Source: Paraspadella gotoi (taxonomy: Eukaryota; Chaetognatha). From it: a DNA stretch of 64,000 nt. Below, piece by piece: positions 9,751-22,733 of this stretch (positions are counted from its first letter, which is position 1; each line of letters opens with the position of its first letter). A program made the position numbers and the translations under genes. Under the pieces are notes generated by a model that was not told the DNA's origin, did not search any database, and was given only the letters and a program-made list of their open reading frames with translations. The stretch lies in NCBI GenBank assembly GCA_051294375.1, contig CM119264.1, positions 23,444,858 to 23,508,857 of the forward strand, written 5' to 3'.

Positions 9751-11520
9751 TGAGGAGAGTGAGCGCTGGGAGACTGAACATTGTGTGTGGAGGGGAGAAC
9801 GAGGACAATTAGAATGAAAAGTTGTGAAAACATGAATTTTTTTGTGTTTTGCCAGCGGCACGGAATAATGAAAAAGTGCTGGCGATTAGTAGTGGAGGGA
9901 GGGTAGGGAGCGCAGACGAGCGGGAGAGGGAGGAGAAGAAAGAGAAAGAGAGAAGCATCTGAGAGGAGCCCGAGGAGAGGAAGATGAGAGAGGAGAGGAG
10001 TTAGATGACCGGGGGAGGAGAGGCCTTGGAAGGGTGAGGATTTCGAGCACCATGCCAGAGAGGCAGGGTTGCATTGTATATAGAGAGAGAGATTTGAAGC
10101 AAGTGGCCGAGAAACACACCTCTGATTCCGCCTAGTATAGTTCGGGGAAACGTTCGAGGCGACCCAAGAAGTGGCACAAAAAGGTAGATGGCGCGAATCG
10201 TTGCCAGAGAAACAATGCGCGGAAAACTATGGCAGGGATAAAAATTCCAAAAGATGGGGAGGAAGAAGACGGAAAAGAGAGAAAGGGAATAAAAGGATCA
10301 GGCAGAAATTAAGGAAATTAGTAACCAAAGATGTGAGCGACTATTAAAATAGTGAGATGAGAAAAGGAGGGTGAGTGTAGTTCTTTCACAATCAAATAAC
10401 GTAAAGGAAGCCGTTGTCTTGGAAAGGAGAATTCGCGAGGCTAAGATCTCTCTCACTGTCTTCTGGCTTCTCTTCTCTTGTGATCTTCTTTATTTTTTTT
10501 CCTCTGTTCTTGGTTACTCGCCTGATGCCTTGTGGATTCTGATTTTATTTGATTTGAATCAGGATGCGCGAGGTGACAAAGGAAAGAGGATTTTTGTTAA
10601 ATCCCAACGTACTTTGTTACGAGGATGGATCTCGGTTTCTCTGGTTTATTAATTGTTTAGTTCCTTTAACATTTGATTAATGGGTAAACAATATTATATT
10701 GTTTTTTTAATATTAAAGTACTTGTTGATGTTGTAGAAGATATTTTTATTTCTTTTGTGTCTTTCTTGATGTGACATTTTCTTTGTGCTTTTGTCAGTGT
10801 TGTATGATTATTGGTTCTGGAAACTCAGAAGAGTTGTTTGAAGGACCTGAAAAAGATGGATCGATAAGGATAAGTGGATGGGTGCGGGCAGTGTGAGAGA
10901 AGCTAAAAATTCATTAAGGTTAAGCGTGGCTGGCGGTAAGCTAAGAGCCAAAAAAGTAGTTCGGTGGAGGTGGAGGGCCGGGGAAATCGCGACGGGAAGA
11001 AGAAGAGGAGAGGGCCCCAGGGAGGGGCGTTGGGGGCAGGGGGAGTCGGGCGAGGAGAGCAAAGAAGGAGAGAGACAGAAAGAGAAGGCCGAGAGGGAGA
11101 GGAGGATAGGAATGGGAGTGGAGTGAGGAGATCGCAGACGAGCAGGAGGAAGGGAGAGATTGGGGAGATCCGAGTAACTAGGGAGCCAAGGAGGAGGAAA
11201 AAAATGGACTTGAGTGAACGCCGAAGGAAAGGGAGGCCCTCTCTGTTTCGGCAAAGAAGCCAGGAATGTTTTTCGCCTTTAATTGCTTAGTCTCTCTATA
11301 CATTTTGATATTGATTAACCAATCATTATAATTTTTTTTTATCTATTAGTAAAATAAAGAAAAGCATCATTTTCTTTTTTTTTCTTTCTCTATCTCTCTA
11401 TCTCTCTCTCTCTCTCTCTTGCCATCCATGTCCCGATCTCTCGCATTCTCGGATCACAGAATTCGTTTGACTGAAGAAAAAATGTCTCAAAAATGAGCGA
11501 AAATTTTTTGCAGCTGCGGG
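9751..11520. other. intergenic; GA-rich blocks and one CpG-rich patch
   Basis: GA-rich at 9895-10000 and 10950-11180. Around 10140-10215 the DNA is CpG-rich and holds an E2F-like GGCGCGAA and a match to the RFX X-box pattern RYYNYYN(1-3)RRNRAC at 10200-10213. An open frame at 10371-10652 has no ATG and no homology I recognise. Confidence 0.45.
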
Positions 11521-11521
11521 T

Positions 11522-11524
<3 letters not shown>
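11474..11524 (-). other. minus-strand 3' splice site-like sequence
   Basis: A T-rich tract ending in TTCAG precedes a minus-strand frame reading SNEFCDPRMREIGTWMA, which then runs into a GA repeat at about 11400-11420. No donor or stop of quality follows, so this is at best a weak exon candidate. Confidence 0.12.

Positions 11525-11579
<55 letters not shown>
11524..11579 (+). repeat. (GA)n microsatellite
   Basis: A near-perfect GA tract; a (GAC)n tract follows at 11692-11720 and another at 11797-11816. Confidence 0.95.
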
Positions 11580-11581
<2 letters not shown>

Positions 11582-12155
11582 CTACGAAAAAAATTTATAA
11601 AACTATAAAACATGTATCTAAAAAAAAAAAGAAGAAAAAAAAAGTAACGTATGCCAGTTTTAAACAGTAACGAAATCAAGAATGCCGTCTTCGACGACGA
11701 CGACGACGACGACGACGACCCGAAATCCAAATGTCAAAAGAGTCGTTGATGTCGAGGGGACGTTTTTCGCGAACAAAGAATGGCGCCAATAGACGACGCA
11801 GACGACGACGACGACGTCTTTCGCGAATAAACGCTGTCTCTTTCCACGAATTAAATTTCGCAATAGAGAATCTTTGATGGAAACCGACGTCGGTAAATTA
11901 TATCGATCGGGCAGATGGATCATTGGTTATTCACGCCGAAGCACGATTGCTTTATTTCACCGATATTTATCAAGGGTTGTTAAATTTGGTTAATGGCAAC
12001 TGTTAGATTTCCTATCATGTAACTTGAGAGAACTTTTAATTATCACAAGCAATGTTACTAATACGAAAAATTCAAAAACGTCTGTTCAATGATCGCTTGG
12101 ACTTTTGCAGATAACACGAATAAAGCGACGACTAATCTTCTTATCACTTTGCCAA

Positions 12156-12191
<36 letters not shown>

Positions 12192-12297
12192 NNNNNNNNN
12201 NNNNNNNNNNNNNNNNNNNNNNNNNNNNNNNNNNNNNNNNNNNNNNNNNNNNNNNNNNNNNNNNNNNNNNNNNNNNNNNNNNNNNNNNNNNNNNNNN
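12192..12297. other. assembly gap, 106 N
   Basis: (CT)n on both sides: a gap inside one microsatellite. Confidence 1.
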
Positions 12298-12764
12298 TCT
12301 CTCTCTCTCTCTCTCTTTCTCTCTCTGTCACTGGCATCAATCTGTTATTTCGGGATCAAAAGATAAAACAGGAATTATTTGGCGAAGGATGAGTCAGGGA
12401 TTAAAATCCTTTTGGTCAATTGAACATTTTTAATCCTAATTTATTATATTAAAATTCCTGACGAATGAGTAATGAGAAAACAACACTCTTTGGAATCATT
12501 TGCGTATCAAAACAGAAAAGCAACGACGACTACGACGAAGACGATAATTATTTAATAAAATGGTATTAAAAGGAGAAAAGAGAAAGAACCGGTAAGAAAA
12601 AGATGGGAGAGGGGAAAAAGAACGGGGAAAAAGAGAGATAGGGAAAAGATTTTTGCATTAAAATAGCGCTCAACTCTACGGAGAGAAGTTATATGCAAAT
12701 GAGATTTGAATCTTGAAAATGATTTCGTTTGAAACCATTCAGTCTATAGGAGGCGAGAGAACGA

Positions 12765-12886
12765 NNNNNNNNNNNNNNNNNNNNNNNNNNNNNNNNNNNN
12801 NNNNNNNNNNNNNNNNNNNNNNNNNNNNNNNNNNNNNNNNNNNNNNNNNNNNNNNNNNNNNNNNNNNNNNNNNNNNNNNNNNNNNN
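12765..12886. other. assembly gap, 122 N
   Basis: The right flank is poly-A. Confidence 1.
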
Positions 12887-12980
12887 AAAAAAAAAAAAAA
12901 GATGTAACAAAACCAAAAAAAATCTGCTTTTTCACTTTCGCAATAAAACCTTTAAATTAGACTCACCTGTTTCGTTGCAG

Positions 12981-13040
12981 CGTCGGTGGAGGGCGAAGCG
13001 AAGATGAAGCGAATCCCGATGGAGGGCGCGCGCCGCGGTT
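12981..13040. other. CpG-rich exon-like patch, strand ambiguous
   Basis: On the plus strand a GTTTCGTTGCAG acceptor precedes a frame reading SVEGEAKMKRIPMEGARRG then TAA (13038-13040), with strongly GC-rich third positions. The same bases give a perfect CAG|GTGAGT donor on the minus strand. One of the two is probably a real splice junction; I cannot tell which. Confidence 0.3.
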
Positions 13041-13394
13041 AAAAAAAAAGAAAGAAAAACAAAAGTGTTAATTAAGAATCAAAAGGAATTTGTTTACTTT
13101 CGTTATTTTACAAGATCGTCGGGGCGCATCAAAGGCGAAAACCCGGCATCGGTCTTCCGTTTCTCTTTTTTAGTTTTTGTAGAGGAAACCGTGGGCAAAA
13201 CAAACAAATAAATAAACAAAGAAACTAAGTAATTTTAAGTTTAAAAAAATTCTCCCGTTGCTAACGGTGAATACACTCGGCACCACGGTCTTTCTACTTA
13301 ACTGAACTCTCCCTTACCTTCCCCTTATTGCCCCCTCCACCCTCCACCGCTACGCCTACCCATCCCCTCACCTCCCTTCCCCCTCCTCATCCCG

Positions 13395-13832
13395 ATGGTA
13401 AGTCTCATTGACGTGTTGACTTTTCACTTAATTTCACGACAAACTTTACTCAAGTTCGAAATCCCACGTCAAGGCGAAGAGGCGGTACGACGAAGTCTAC
13501 GCTACGAAATCGGGGAAGTTAAGACAGTAAGGCGAAGTCAAATATGGAAAGTGAAAGAAAACGAGAAGTCGGCGCGGCAAAGTCAGTGCGGCAAAGTCAA
13601 TGCAGAAAAGTCAGCACGGCGAAATCAGCGGGGCAAAATCAATGCAACGAAGTCAGCCTGGCGAAATCAACGTGGCAAAGTCAGAGCGGTGAAATCAACG
13701 CGGCGAAGTCAGTGCGGCAAAGTCAATGCAGAAAAGTCAGCACGGCGAAATCAGCGGGGCAAAATCAACGCGACGAAGTCAGCTCGGCGAAATCAACGCG
13801 GCAAAGTCAGCGAGGCGAAATCAGCGTGGTGA
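13395..13832 (+). CDS. 145-residue open frame over a 14-bp minisatellite
   Basis: ATG at 13395, stop at 13830. From about residue 58 the protein is built of 14-residue repeats such as GKVNAEKSARRNQR, because three 14-bp units make 42 bases. It is Lys/Arg/Asn-rich with no known domain. The ATG is immediately followed by GTAAGT, a consensus splice donor, so in a transcript the start codon could be split from this frame. Expression is not supported by sequence alone. Confidence 0.15.
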   Translation: MVSLIDVLTFHLISRQTLLKFEIPRQGEEAVRRSLRYEIGEVKTVRRSQIWKVKENEKSARQSQCGKVNAEKSARRNQRGKINATKSAWRNQRGKVRAVKSTRRSQCGKVNAEKSARRNQRGKINATKSARRNQRGKVSEAKSAW

Positions 13833-13835
13833 GGC
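13568..13835 (+). repeat. 14-bp minisatellite, about 19 units
   Basis: The unit is AARTCARCGCGGCR with variants. There is a higher-order repeat: 13586 and 13712 start nearly identical blocks 126 bp apart, that is nine units. More degenerate units extend upstream to about 13470. Confidence 0.9.
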
Positions 13836-14088
13836 AGCAAGAAATTTGGTCTTTCCTCTACCTTTTGAGTCGTTAATATTTTTTATCTTTTTCCACCTCA
13901 AATTTGTCAGGAAAAAAGTTGTATCAAACTCGAATTCAAAGGATTTATTGAAAGGATTTATTGAAGGGATTTATCGGTAGGTATTTTCATCCTTTGCTTT
14001 GATTTTGATGAATTCGAGAAAAGGAAAGTTGAAGGAAATAGAAAAAAGCTCTCGCTCTCTCTCTTGTATCTTTAAAATTTTAAAGTCA

Positions 14089-14191
<103 letters not shown>

Positions 14192-14274
14192 TCAACACTC
14201 GAAATTTTTCCTATGAATTTTAAAATATTGTTTCCCGACTCAGGGGACGCATTATATAACAATTTCCGCGGCGG

Positions 14275-14293
14275 CGGCGTCGTCGTAGTCGTA

Positions 14294-14334
<41 letters not shown>
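14275..14334 (+). repeat. (CGT)n trinucleotide tract
   Basis: A GTC/CGT repeat just after a GGCGGC stretch. Confidence 0.95.
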
Positions 14335-16889
<2,555 letters not shown>

Positions 16890-16914
16890 NNNNNNNNNNN
16901 NNNNNNNNNNNNNN
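16890..16914. other. assembly gap, 25 N placeholder
   Basis: Pyrimidine-rich left flank, AT-rich right flank. Confidence 1.
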
Positions 16915-17048
16915 TGATTAATTAACTGATGAAATTAATTCTGCATTAAGTTAATACATTTCTTGCATTTACATTTAATATAAAAAATTAAGCATAATCA
17001 TTTGATTAATTCATTAATCAATTTGTGAAACAATTTGTTTTGTTTTTT

Positions 17049-17380
17049 CCATTTAGGGACTCATTTCCACTCAGGAACGATTTCCATCGGAACTTGATTT
17101 CCAGCTCTTAATCACACACTCTTACCCACATACAAAATTTCAGTCAATCGCCCTTACACTCGATGAGTAATTGTGTTCAAATAGAGAATATTATTTGTTT
17201 CCATTTAAATGTCATTTCCACCTCGGACGATTCATAGAAACTCATATCCAGCTCATCACACAGCTTCCCTACCCCACACACAAAATGTTCATTTCAATCC
17301 ATCCATTCAATCACGAGTAATTGTATTTTTTGCTTAAGGTGGACGGGACCGACAGACAGACGGACAGACAGATGTTACGG
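17049..17380 (+). mobile_element. decayed dispersed repeat: two degenerate ~150-bp tandem copies plus a GACAGACAG tail
   Basis: Copy 1 (about 17049-17190) and copy 2 (about 17200-17330) share CCATTTA, CATTTCCA, ACAAAAT and GAGTAATTGT in the same order. They are followed by a GACAGACAGACGGACAGACAG-type stretch at 17352-17372, a tail seen in many invertebrate dispersed repeats. No coding capacity; the family is not identified. Confidence 0.4.
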
Positions 17381-17542
17381 ACGCGGACATCATTTTTTGC
17401 ATAATTTATCATAATTCGACTGTCTCTGACATTGGATATAAGTGAGTGCCCGACAATATTGAGGGGGGCGGATACCGACGGACCCGGACAAAGGCTGAAT
17501 TATTAGAGTCGGGGATCTGCTGATAAGCTAGGTTCCGACTTA

Positions 17543-17900
17543 ATGGGATACGTCGGGCGGATCCGGCATGTTTGCTCAAGCTTCTTCTTTTTCTCTCAAC
17601 TTTTTTTTTTTCGTTCCCTCAACGCGACCGTCTCCCTTCGTTCACGTTCTGCAGCCCATTTTCGGCGATGGGAATCGGTTCCCGTGATGGACCGTCGGCG
17701 CGCAGATTTTCCCACTAACGTTTCGATCGCTGCTGTCTCTGCACTTGCTCCTCCGCCGGCCGCGTCGCCACTATCGTCGGCAGCTTCGCGTCTCACTCGA
17801 GGTCCGCCACTCGATGGAGACGTTTTGCTGGGTGGCGCTGCGTTTAAACGCCGCCGCCGCCTCGCGGGTGGGCGGTCCTGAGACAAAGGGACGTGATGTC
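17543..17900. other. CpG-rich exon-like island, strand unresolved
   Basis: The plus strand has an acceptor-like TTCACGTTCTGCAG at about 17655 and an open frame through PVMDRRRADFPTNVSIAAVS to 17881. The minus strand has an equally open Arg/Ala-rich frame. Joining the plus frame at GCGG|GTGGGC (about 17870) to the island at 18583 keeps phase, but the donor is weak. Could be coding or a CpG-rich promoter. Confidence 0.25.
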
Positions 17901-18537
17901 GCAAGATGTCCTTTAGGCGACGAGAGAATGTGACGACGACTGAGATAAAAAATAATTTTCTATCTATTGATTACATAATATATTTTTAATAAGTATTTAT
18001 ATTTTGTGTATATATTTGTTAATCATCTGAATGTTCTAATAATATAGCTGATTCATCTCTCCGATAATAGACGGAAAACTCCTCATCAATCTTATTTATG
18101 CATATTCTAATCGTCATAATGTTCTCTCGCATTTACAAATAAGAAGTATACTTGGTGTGTGAAATGTTATTATTTGTCGAGTGTCCCGTAACTTATGGAT
18201 ATCATATAGTTTTTTAACGCATTTCAACGTGCGAATATATAATTGATTAACAATTGAGAATTTGAAACAGTAATAAATTTAATCTGGAATCGATCTAACA
18301 ATGTCAAAGGAAATGTAATTCAAATCACCATCATTATCACAGTTTAATCCAAATGTATCCAATCACAGTTAATCACAGTTAAGCAGAAGCTAATCACATC
18401 AATATAAACATTCACATCGCAGTTAATCAAGTCAAAAACGATAAATTAAGTATTCCCTCCCGCCTCCAACCACCGAATTAAAAAAAGGAGTCCCGAATTC
18501 TTCCATACTATCGGGCGTCCAAGCTTCCGTTTCGGTC

Positions 18538-18621
18538 TCAGCTTTTCCCCATCGCCTCCCGCTTCGTTCCAGCGTCGCTGTCGTACGCGCCCTCCGGTCC
18601 GACGATGACGCGGCGCATGTG
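18538..18621 (-). CDS. candidate 3'-terminal exon (minus strand)
   Basis: A pyrimidine-rich acceptor ending CACACCGCAG (AG 18622-18623) precedes a 27-codon frame HMRRVIVGPEGAYDSDAGTK... ending TGA 18538-18540. It begins in phase 0, matching the phase-0 donor of the candidate exon at 19928-20052. The plus strand also has an acceptor and open frame here (from 18583), so the call is tentative. Not recognised. Confidence 0.25.
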   Translation of the reverse strand, partial: HMRRVIVGPEGAYDSDAGTKREAMGKS

Positions 18622-18839
18622 CTGCGGTGTGGGAAAGAGGCTGCGGGGAGTGCGCATTCGTGGAGGATCACCCAGGGGTCTTGAGGACCGTTTATTGGTC
18701 AGATCAAGCTAAAAGCGTCGCGAAATGGAGCGTTCGAAGCGATAGGAAACTTTTCGGGTCTTTCTGTCAAGCTCTAATTTCAAAAGTCTTCATCGTTTGA
18801 AATTAAGATATTTAAATTTTTACATCAAATAGACTCATG

Positions 18840-19090
18840 GTGTAATACACTGTATTGTGTTGTGGATAAGGCTAAGTGGCTACTTTCTGTGCCCCTTCGG
18901 GAGCAATTGATCAGGTCCTGGGCTTTGGAACAGGCTGAGGGTTTTTTCAATCCTCTAGGCGATTTTACTGGCTTCGTATGGGTACCGAATTTAATGGTCA
19001 TAAGCTTGATGCCAAGTTCTCAATGAGCCACGGGGCACAACTTATGGCTCATAGGCGGGCTGGGTGAACCTTGTTACAATGGTCGACTAC
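18840..19090. other. unidentified segment with a small hairpin
   Basis: The composition differs from its AT-rich flanks. TGAGCCA (19024-19030) and TGGCTCA (19045-19051) form a perfect 7-bp stem, and a partial tRNA A-box-like AGGCTAAGTGG lies near 18870. No T-arm follows, so it is not a tRNA. Origin unknown. Confidence 0.25.
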
Positions 19091-19162
19091 ATGTATTTAA
19101 CTTGATCAACAAGAACCTCTCATGAGTAATATCCACATCTCGACTCTTTCTCGCTTCTCAAG

Positions 19163-19333
19163 GATCCGCGCATTCATCATTCGCAAACTGCAGCAGCGTC
19201 TGAGTGCGAATGCCGCGTCCACCGATGCGACGCGGACTTCCGACGAAATGGGCTATTCGAACAGGACGACGGACCGAACTCAAGCGAGAAGAAGGAGCGC
19301 CTTCGCATCTACGATCCGCCCGTGCCGGCATGA
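19163..19333 (+). CDS. candidate exon, possibly 3'-terminal (plus strand)
   Basis: A CTCTTTCTCGCTTCTCAAG acceptor precedes a 56-codon frame with GC-rich third positions, ending ERLRIYDPPVPA then TGA 19331-19333. It contains a Cys cluster CECRVHRC. A second frame from the same acceptor (IRAFIIRKLQQRLSANAA...) is also open and could join the candidate at 19412. I do not recognise the product. Confidence 0.35.
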   Translation, partial: DPRIHHSQTAAASECECRVHRCDADFRRNGLFEQDDGPNSSEKKERLRIYDPPVPA

Positions 19334-19411
19334 TTATGGTGGGGGGGGATCTAGACTTTTAGGTTGCTTAAAAGTTTTTTTCATTCAAAGTCTAATAGAT
19401 TTTCTTTGCAG

Positions 19412-19527
19412 CATCATTAGATTGGCTGAAGAAGAAGGAAAAGAGCCTCCGATTTCTGCGAATGTAGGCAATGTGAATATGTGCGTCACCAAAATAACGA
19501 CGCCTATGCCAAGAAACGAAATCTATT
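19412..19527 (+). CDS. candidate exon after a strong 3' splice site
   Basis: TTTTCTTTGCAG ends at 19411. Two frames are plausible: one reads SLDWLKKKEKSLRFLRM and stops at 19465, the other reads RLAEEEGKEPPISANVG... and stops at 19527. It lies 78 bases after the previous candidate, a distance like the short introns of the GST gene. Product unknown. Confidence 0.3.
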
Positions 19528-19927
19528 GATAAATTCACCTCGTCATGGACTTTAACTACGAAAACTCTTTTCAGAAGCTATAGTTTGGCGTGAACGACCT
19601 TTTCACCGCGACCCCTCCCATACCTCATGCTCCGTTGCCCGTGTCGACGACGTGTTTCGCTTCTGTTTCGTCGCGGGTTTTCGTCCCTGCGTTTCTTCGC
19701 GTGCGCCCTCGATCCGAAACTTTGATTAGTTGAACAAAAGGCCGCGGAGATGTTTCATTTTTACGACAGGATTTGCCACGACGCACGACGTTTGGCCGGA
19801 AAACAAAAGACTATCGTTCTTTCCCGAAAAGATCGAAAAGCGTAATAAATAAAACAAAAATAAGTAATTATAAACGGGCAAATGCCCATGTTTTGCCCCG
19901 CCTATAAACACTTCCCGTTGCTGTTAC

Positions 19928-20052
19928 CTGTGACTGATTGAGTAAACCTTTTAGCTTGAGTAAAGTACTGGTCAATCCAACCGGGCACCGTGCAAGCAGC
20001 ATGACGTTGCACGCTTGACTACCTTCGTGACAAAGCGACCCGGGTCCCATTA
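19928..20052 (-). CDS. candidate internal exon (minus strand)
   Basis: The acceptor CTCGCCAGCGCAG (AG 20053-20054) and donor CACAG|GTAACA (19927) bound 125 bases. The only open frame reads MGPGSLCHEGSQACNVMLLA... for 41 codons and ends in phase 0. An inner 7-bp inverted repeat, CGTGCAA/TTGCACG, lies near 19989-20013. Product unknown. Confidence 0.25.
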
Positions 20053-20196
20053 CTGCGCTGGCGAGAATGGAAAATAATTTTAAATTCAAATGACATTAAG
20101 TTTAGGATGTAAAACTGTCTTTTAACTTTTTTTTATTCCCCCGTGCCAAGCATTCGGCGGCCGGTGCTTGGTTTCTGTACTCCTTCAATCGGCGGT

Positions 20197-20250
20197 TTAC
20201 CGCGCATCTTCACGATTCCCCTCGTTGGGCGGGTACATAGGTGGGTACAT
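20197..20250 (-). CDS. candidate first exon downstream of a TATA box
   Basis: ATG at 20250 starts MYPPMYPPNEGNREDAR; a GCG|GTAAAC donor at 20200 or, if unspliced, TAA at 20197-20199 ends it. The ATG sits about 50 bases downstream of TATAAAAG on the same strand. Joining to 20052 would stop within 11 codons, so another downstream exon would be needed. Confidence 0.25.
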   Translation of the reverse strand: MYPPMYPPNEGNREDAR

Positions 20251-20294
20251 CGGTTCTGACGAGTATCTGGAAGGCGTACCGGAGCTATGGTTGT

Positions 20295-20302
20295 CTTTTA
20301 TA
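20295..20302 (-). promoter_or_regulatory. TATA box, minus strand
   Basis: TATAAAAG reads on the minus strand about 45 bases before the ATG at 20250, with a CACGCCC box near 20384-20392 and a CACGTG E-box at 20402-20411 upstream. The order and spacing fit a compact core promoter. Confidence 0.4.
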
Positions 20303-20401
20303 CTCTATAGAGATGCAGTGGTTTTTTTTGCGCGGTTCTGGGGCGGGGGAATTTTTGGATTTCTCTCTCTCCTCTCTCAAAATGGGCGTGGCCGGTTACG
20401 G

Positions 20402-20411
20402 GTCACGTGAC
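20402..20411. promoter_or_regulatory. palindromic E-box GTCACGTGAC
   Basis: A perfect 10-bp match to the MiT/TFE (TFEB, MITF) CLEAR-type site, also compatible with USF. It lies about 100 bases upstream of the minus-strand TATA box. Confidence 0.45.
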
Positions 20412-20929
20412 GACGGCAATTAATTCGAGCGACGCATGACGGATTCGGGGGAAATCGTCGGGCCGAAGAAAAAAAGTGAACCATTATAACGAAATAATAC
20501 ATTTAATATTAATGTTATACGGAAATAATGGATTCGGCATTGAGAAAAATCGGGGGAAAGACGGACTCGAATCGCGTCGGGAGAATCAGGTGGAAATTAG
20601 GGAAGAGGAGAGGGAGAGAGGGAGAGGCGGGAGGAAAGGAGGGGAATTGGGTTAAATAGTAATAGGGGAGAAAGGAAAGATATATTGTAAAAAAGTGGGG
20701 GCATAGACGAACGAATTTATAATTGTTTATACAATGAAAAATTCTAACTATAATATCATTACCGACGACTCGCAGAATGAAGTATGATTTAAAAAAATAA
20801 TTGAAAAGGAACGAACAAAAAAGAAGAGAAAAATAACTACGAACCAAAAAAATTTTAGTTTTTCTTCGAAACAATGGCCTTTCCTAATTCTTTCCTAATT
20901 GTCTCTCTCTCTCTCTCTCTCTCTCTCTC
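20412..20929. other. intergenic stretch
   Basis: A GA-rich block (20570-20690), then AT-rich DNA leading into a CT tract at the gap. No gene seen. Confidence 0.6.
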
Positions 20930-21261
20930 NNNNNNNNNNNNNNNNNNNNNNNNNNNNNNNNNNNNNNNNNNNNNNNNNNNNNNNNNNNNNNNNNNNNNNN
21001 NNNNNNNNNNNNNNNNNNNNNNNNNNNNNNNNNNNNNNNNNNNNNNNNNNNNNNNNNNNNNNNNNNNNNNNNNNNNNNNNNNNNNNNNNNNNNNNNNNNN
21101 NNNNNNNNNNNNNNNNNNNNNNNNNNNNNNNNNNNNNNNNNNNNNNNNNNNNNNNNNNNNNNNNNNNNNNNNNNNNNNNNNNNNNNNNNNNNNNNNNNNN
21201 NNNNNNNNNNNNNNNNNNNNNNNNNNNNNNNNNNNNNNNNNNNNNNNNNNNNNNNNNNNNN
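20930..21261. other. assembly gap, 332 N
   Basis: (CT)n on the left, GGAGGAGGG on the right. The right flank carries a short open frame reading into the gap (QNELERMVGIVDKLIYLYRR, stop at 21367) that could be an exon end. Confidence 1.
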
Positions 21262-21392
21262 GGAGGAGGGAGTAAAACGCAGGGAGAGTGTCAAAATGAG
21301 TTGGAAAGAATGGTAGGAATTGTTGACAAATTGATATACTTATATCGTAGGAGCGGAAATGTGGGTTAGACGGGGGGACTTAGCCTTTGGTG

Positions 21393-21393
21393 A

Positions 21394-21430
<37 letters not shown>
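21393..21430 (+). repeat. (GAC)n trinucleotide tract
   Basis: Perfect GAC repeat. Confidence 0.97.
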
Positions 21431-21431
<1 letters not shown>

Positions 21432-21609
21432 AAACACGTGAGAAAGTTTTTTTTTGGAAAAAGTCGATTGTTTGAAGCTCAAATAAAAGAAATTCACTCT
21501 TAAGTCGGTCATAATTTTTTTATTCTTTTTTTTTTAAACTTATTGTTTCGTCATATACGACATTTGGACAAAAAAAATAAAAGGTCTGTAAAATATTGAA
21601 AGTAGTCTC

Positions 21610-21660
<51 letters not shown>

Positions 21661-22647
21661 CGTCTGCTCTCTTTTTTTTTTGTTTTTTGTTTTGTGATCT
21701 TTCGCTCTCTCTCCAACTTAAGGGGACCCAGTGATAAAAATGATATCATAAGCTTAAGGCGGTCTATCATCAAAGGAATTTGAATGGTGATAGTCATTAA
21801 TTTTCTTTGCACGGGAAAGTGGCAAAAAAATTCCTATCTCTTATTGTTTAGCGGAAACAAAAATTTAATAATTATGAAAAAACATTTAGTTGACCCTACC
21901 TAAATATTTATATAATCCATTATTTTTTTTTGCATTAGAAAGTATTTTTACGAAATTCCAATTTTTTATTTTTTACTGTACAAGGCGTACAGTTTTAGGT
22001 TTAAGCCTCATTGAACAAAGGCTTTACAAGACTAATATTTTTTATTTTATATATTTACTTAAAAGCAGACAAATCAAACCTAAATTCTATTCTTACAGAA
22101 ACAAAACTGTAATAATTATTAATTAATATTCATATTCATCCCTTAAATGTATTATTAAACTATATTGATTCCTAATTATAATAATTAAAAATTTAGCAAA
22201 AATAAAGAATCTTTCTCTTTTTTTTATATTTATATTACCTTAGAGAGTTTTATTTTCATCCAATTAACAGAATCATTTGAAAAAGAAAATTTAAATAAAA
22301 TCAGTCGATACCTTAAATTTGGATTCATTCCTAGTTTTTTTCTTCTTATAAAATTTGTGATAAAAGCTGAAAATCTTTTTAAAATTAGATCTTACCCTTT
22401 TTTGGAAAAAAAATTTTAAACTTGAAAAAGATTTTCTTCTTACCGATTTTTTAAAGAAAATTAAGCTCGCTGATTTTATCGAATTTTTTAACTACTTTCC
22501 CAAATGATTAAAAAAAAAAAAATTATATGGTCAGAACCAACTTAAGTTAAAGGGTCAAATGTTATGTTTTCAGCTTTTTACCCCCCCTGTTCACTTGGGT
22601 CCCCTTAATCTTCGATCGCTCTTTCTTTCCATTTCTCTCTATCTTTG

Positions 22648-22733
<86 letters not shown>

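Noticed and set aside
10371-10652. 93-residue frame with a hydrophobic segment
   Set aside because: It has no ATG start, no good splice sites and AT-rich third positions; the hydrophobic stretch comes from T-rich sequence.
18865-18880. tRNA or tRNA-derived SINE from an A-box-like sequence
   Set aside because: No B box follows at the right distance and no cloverleaf can be drawn.
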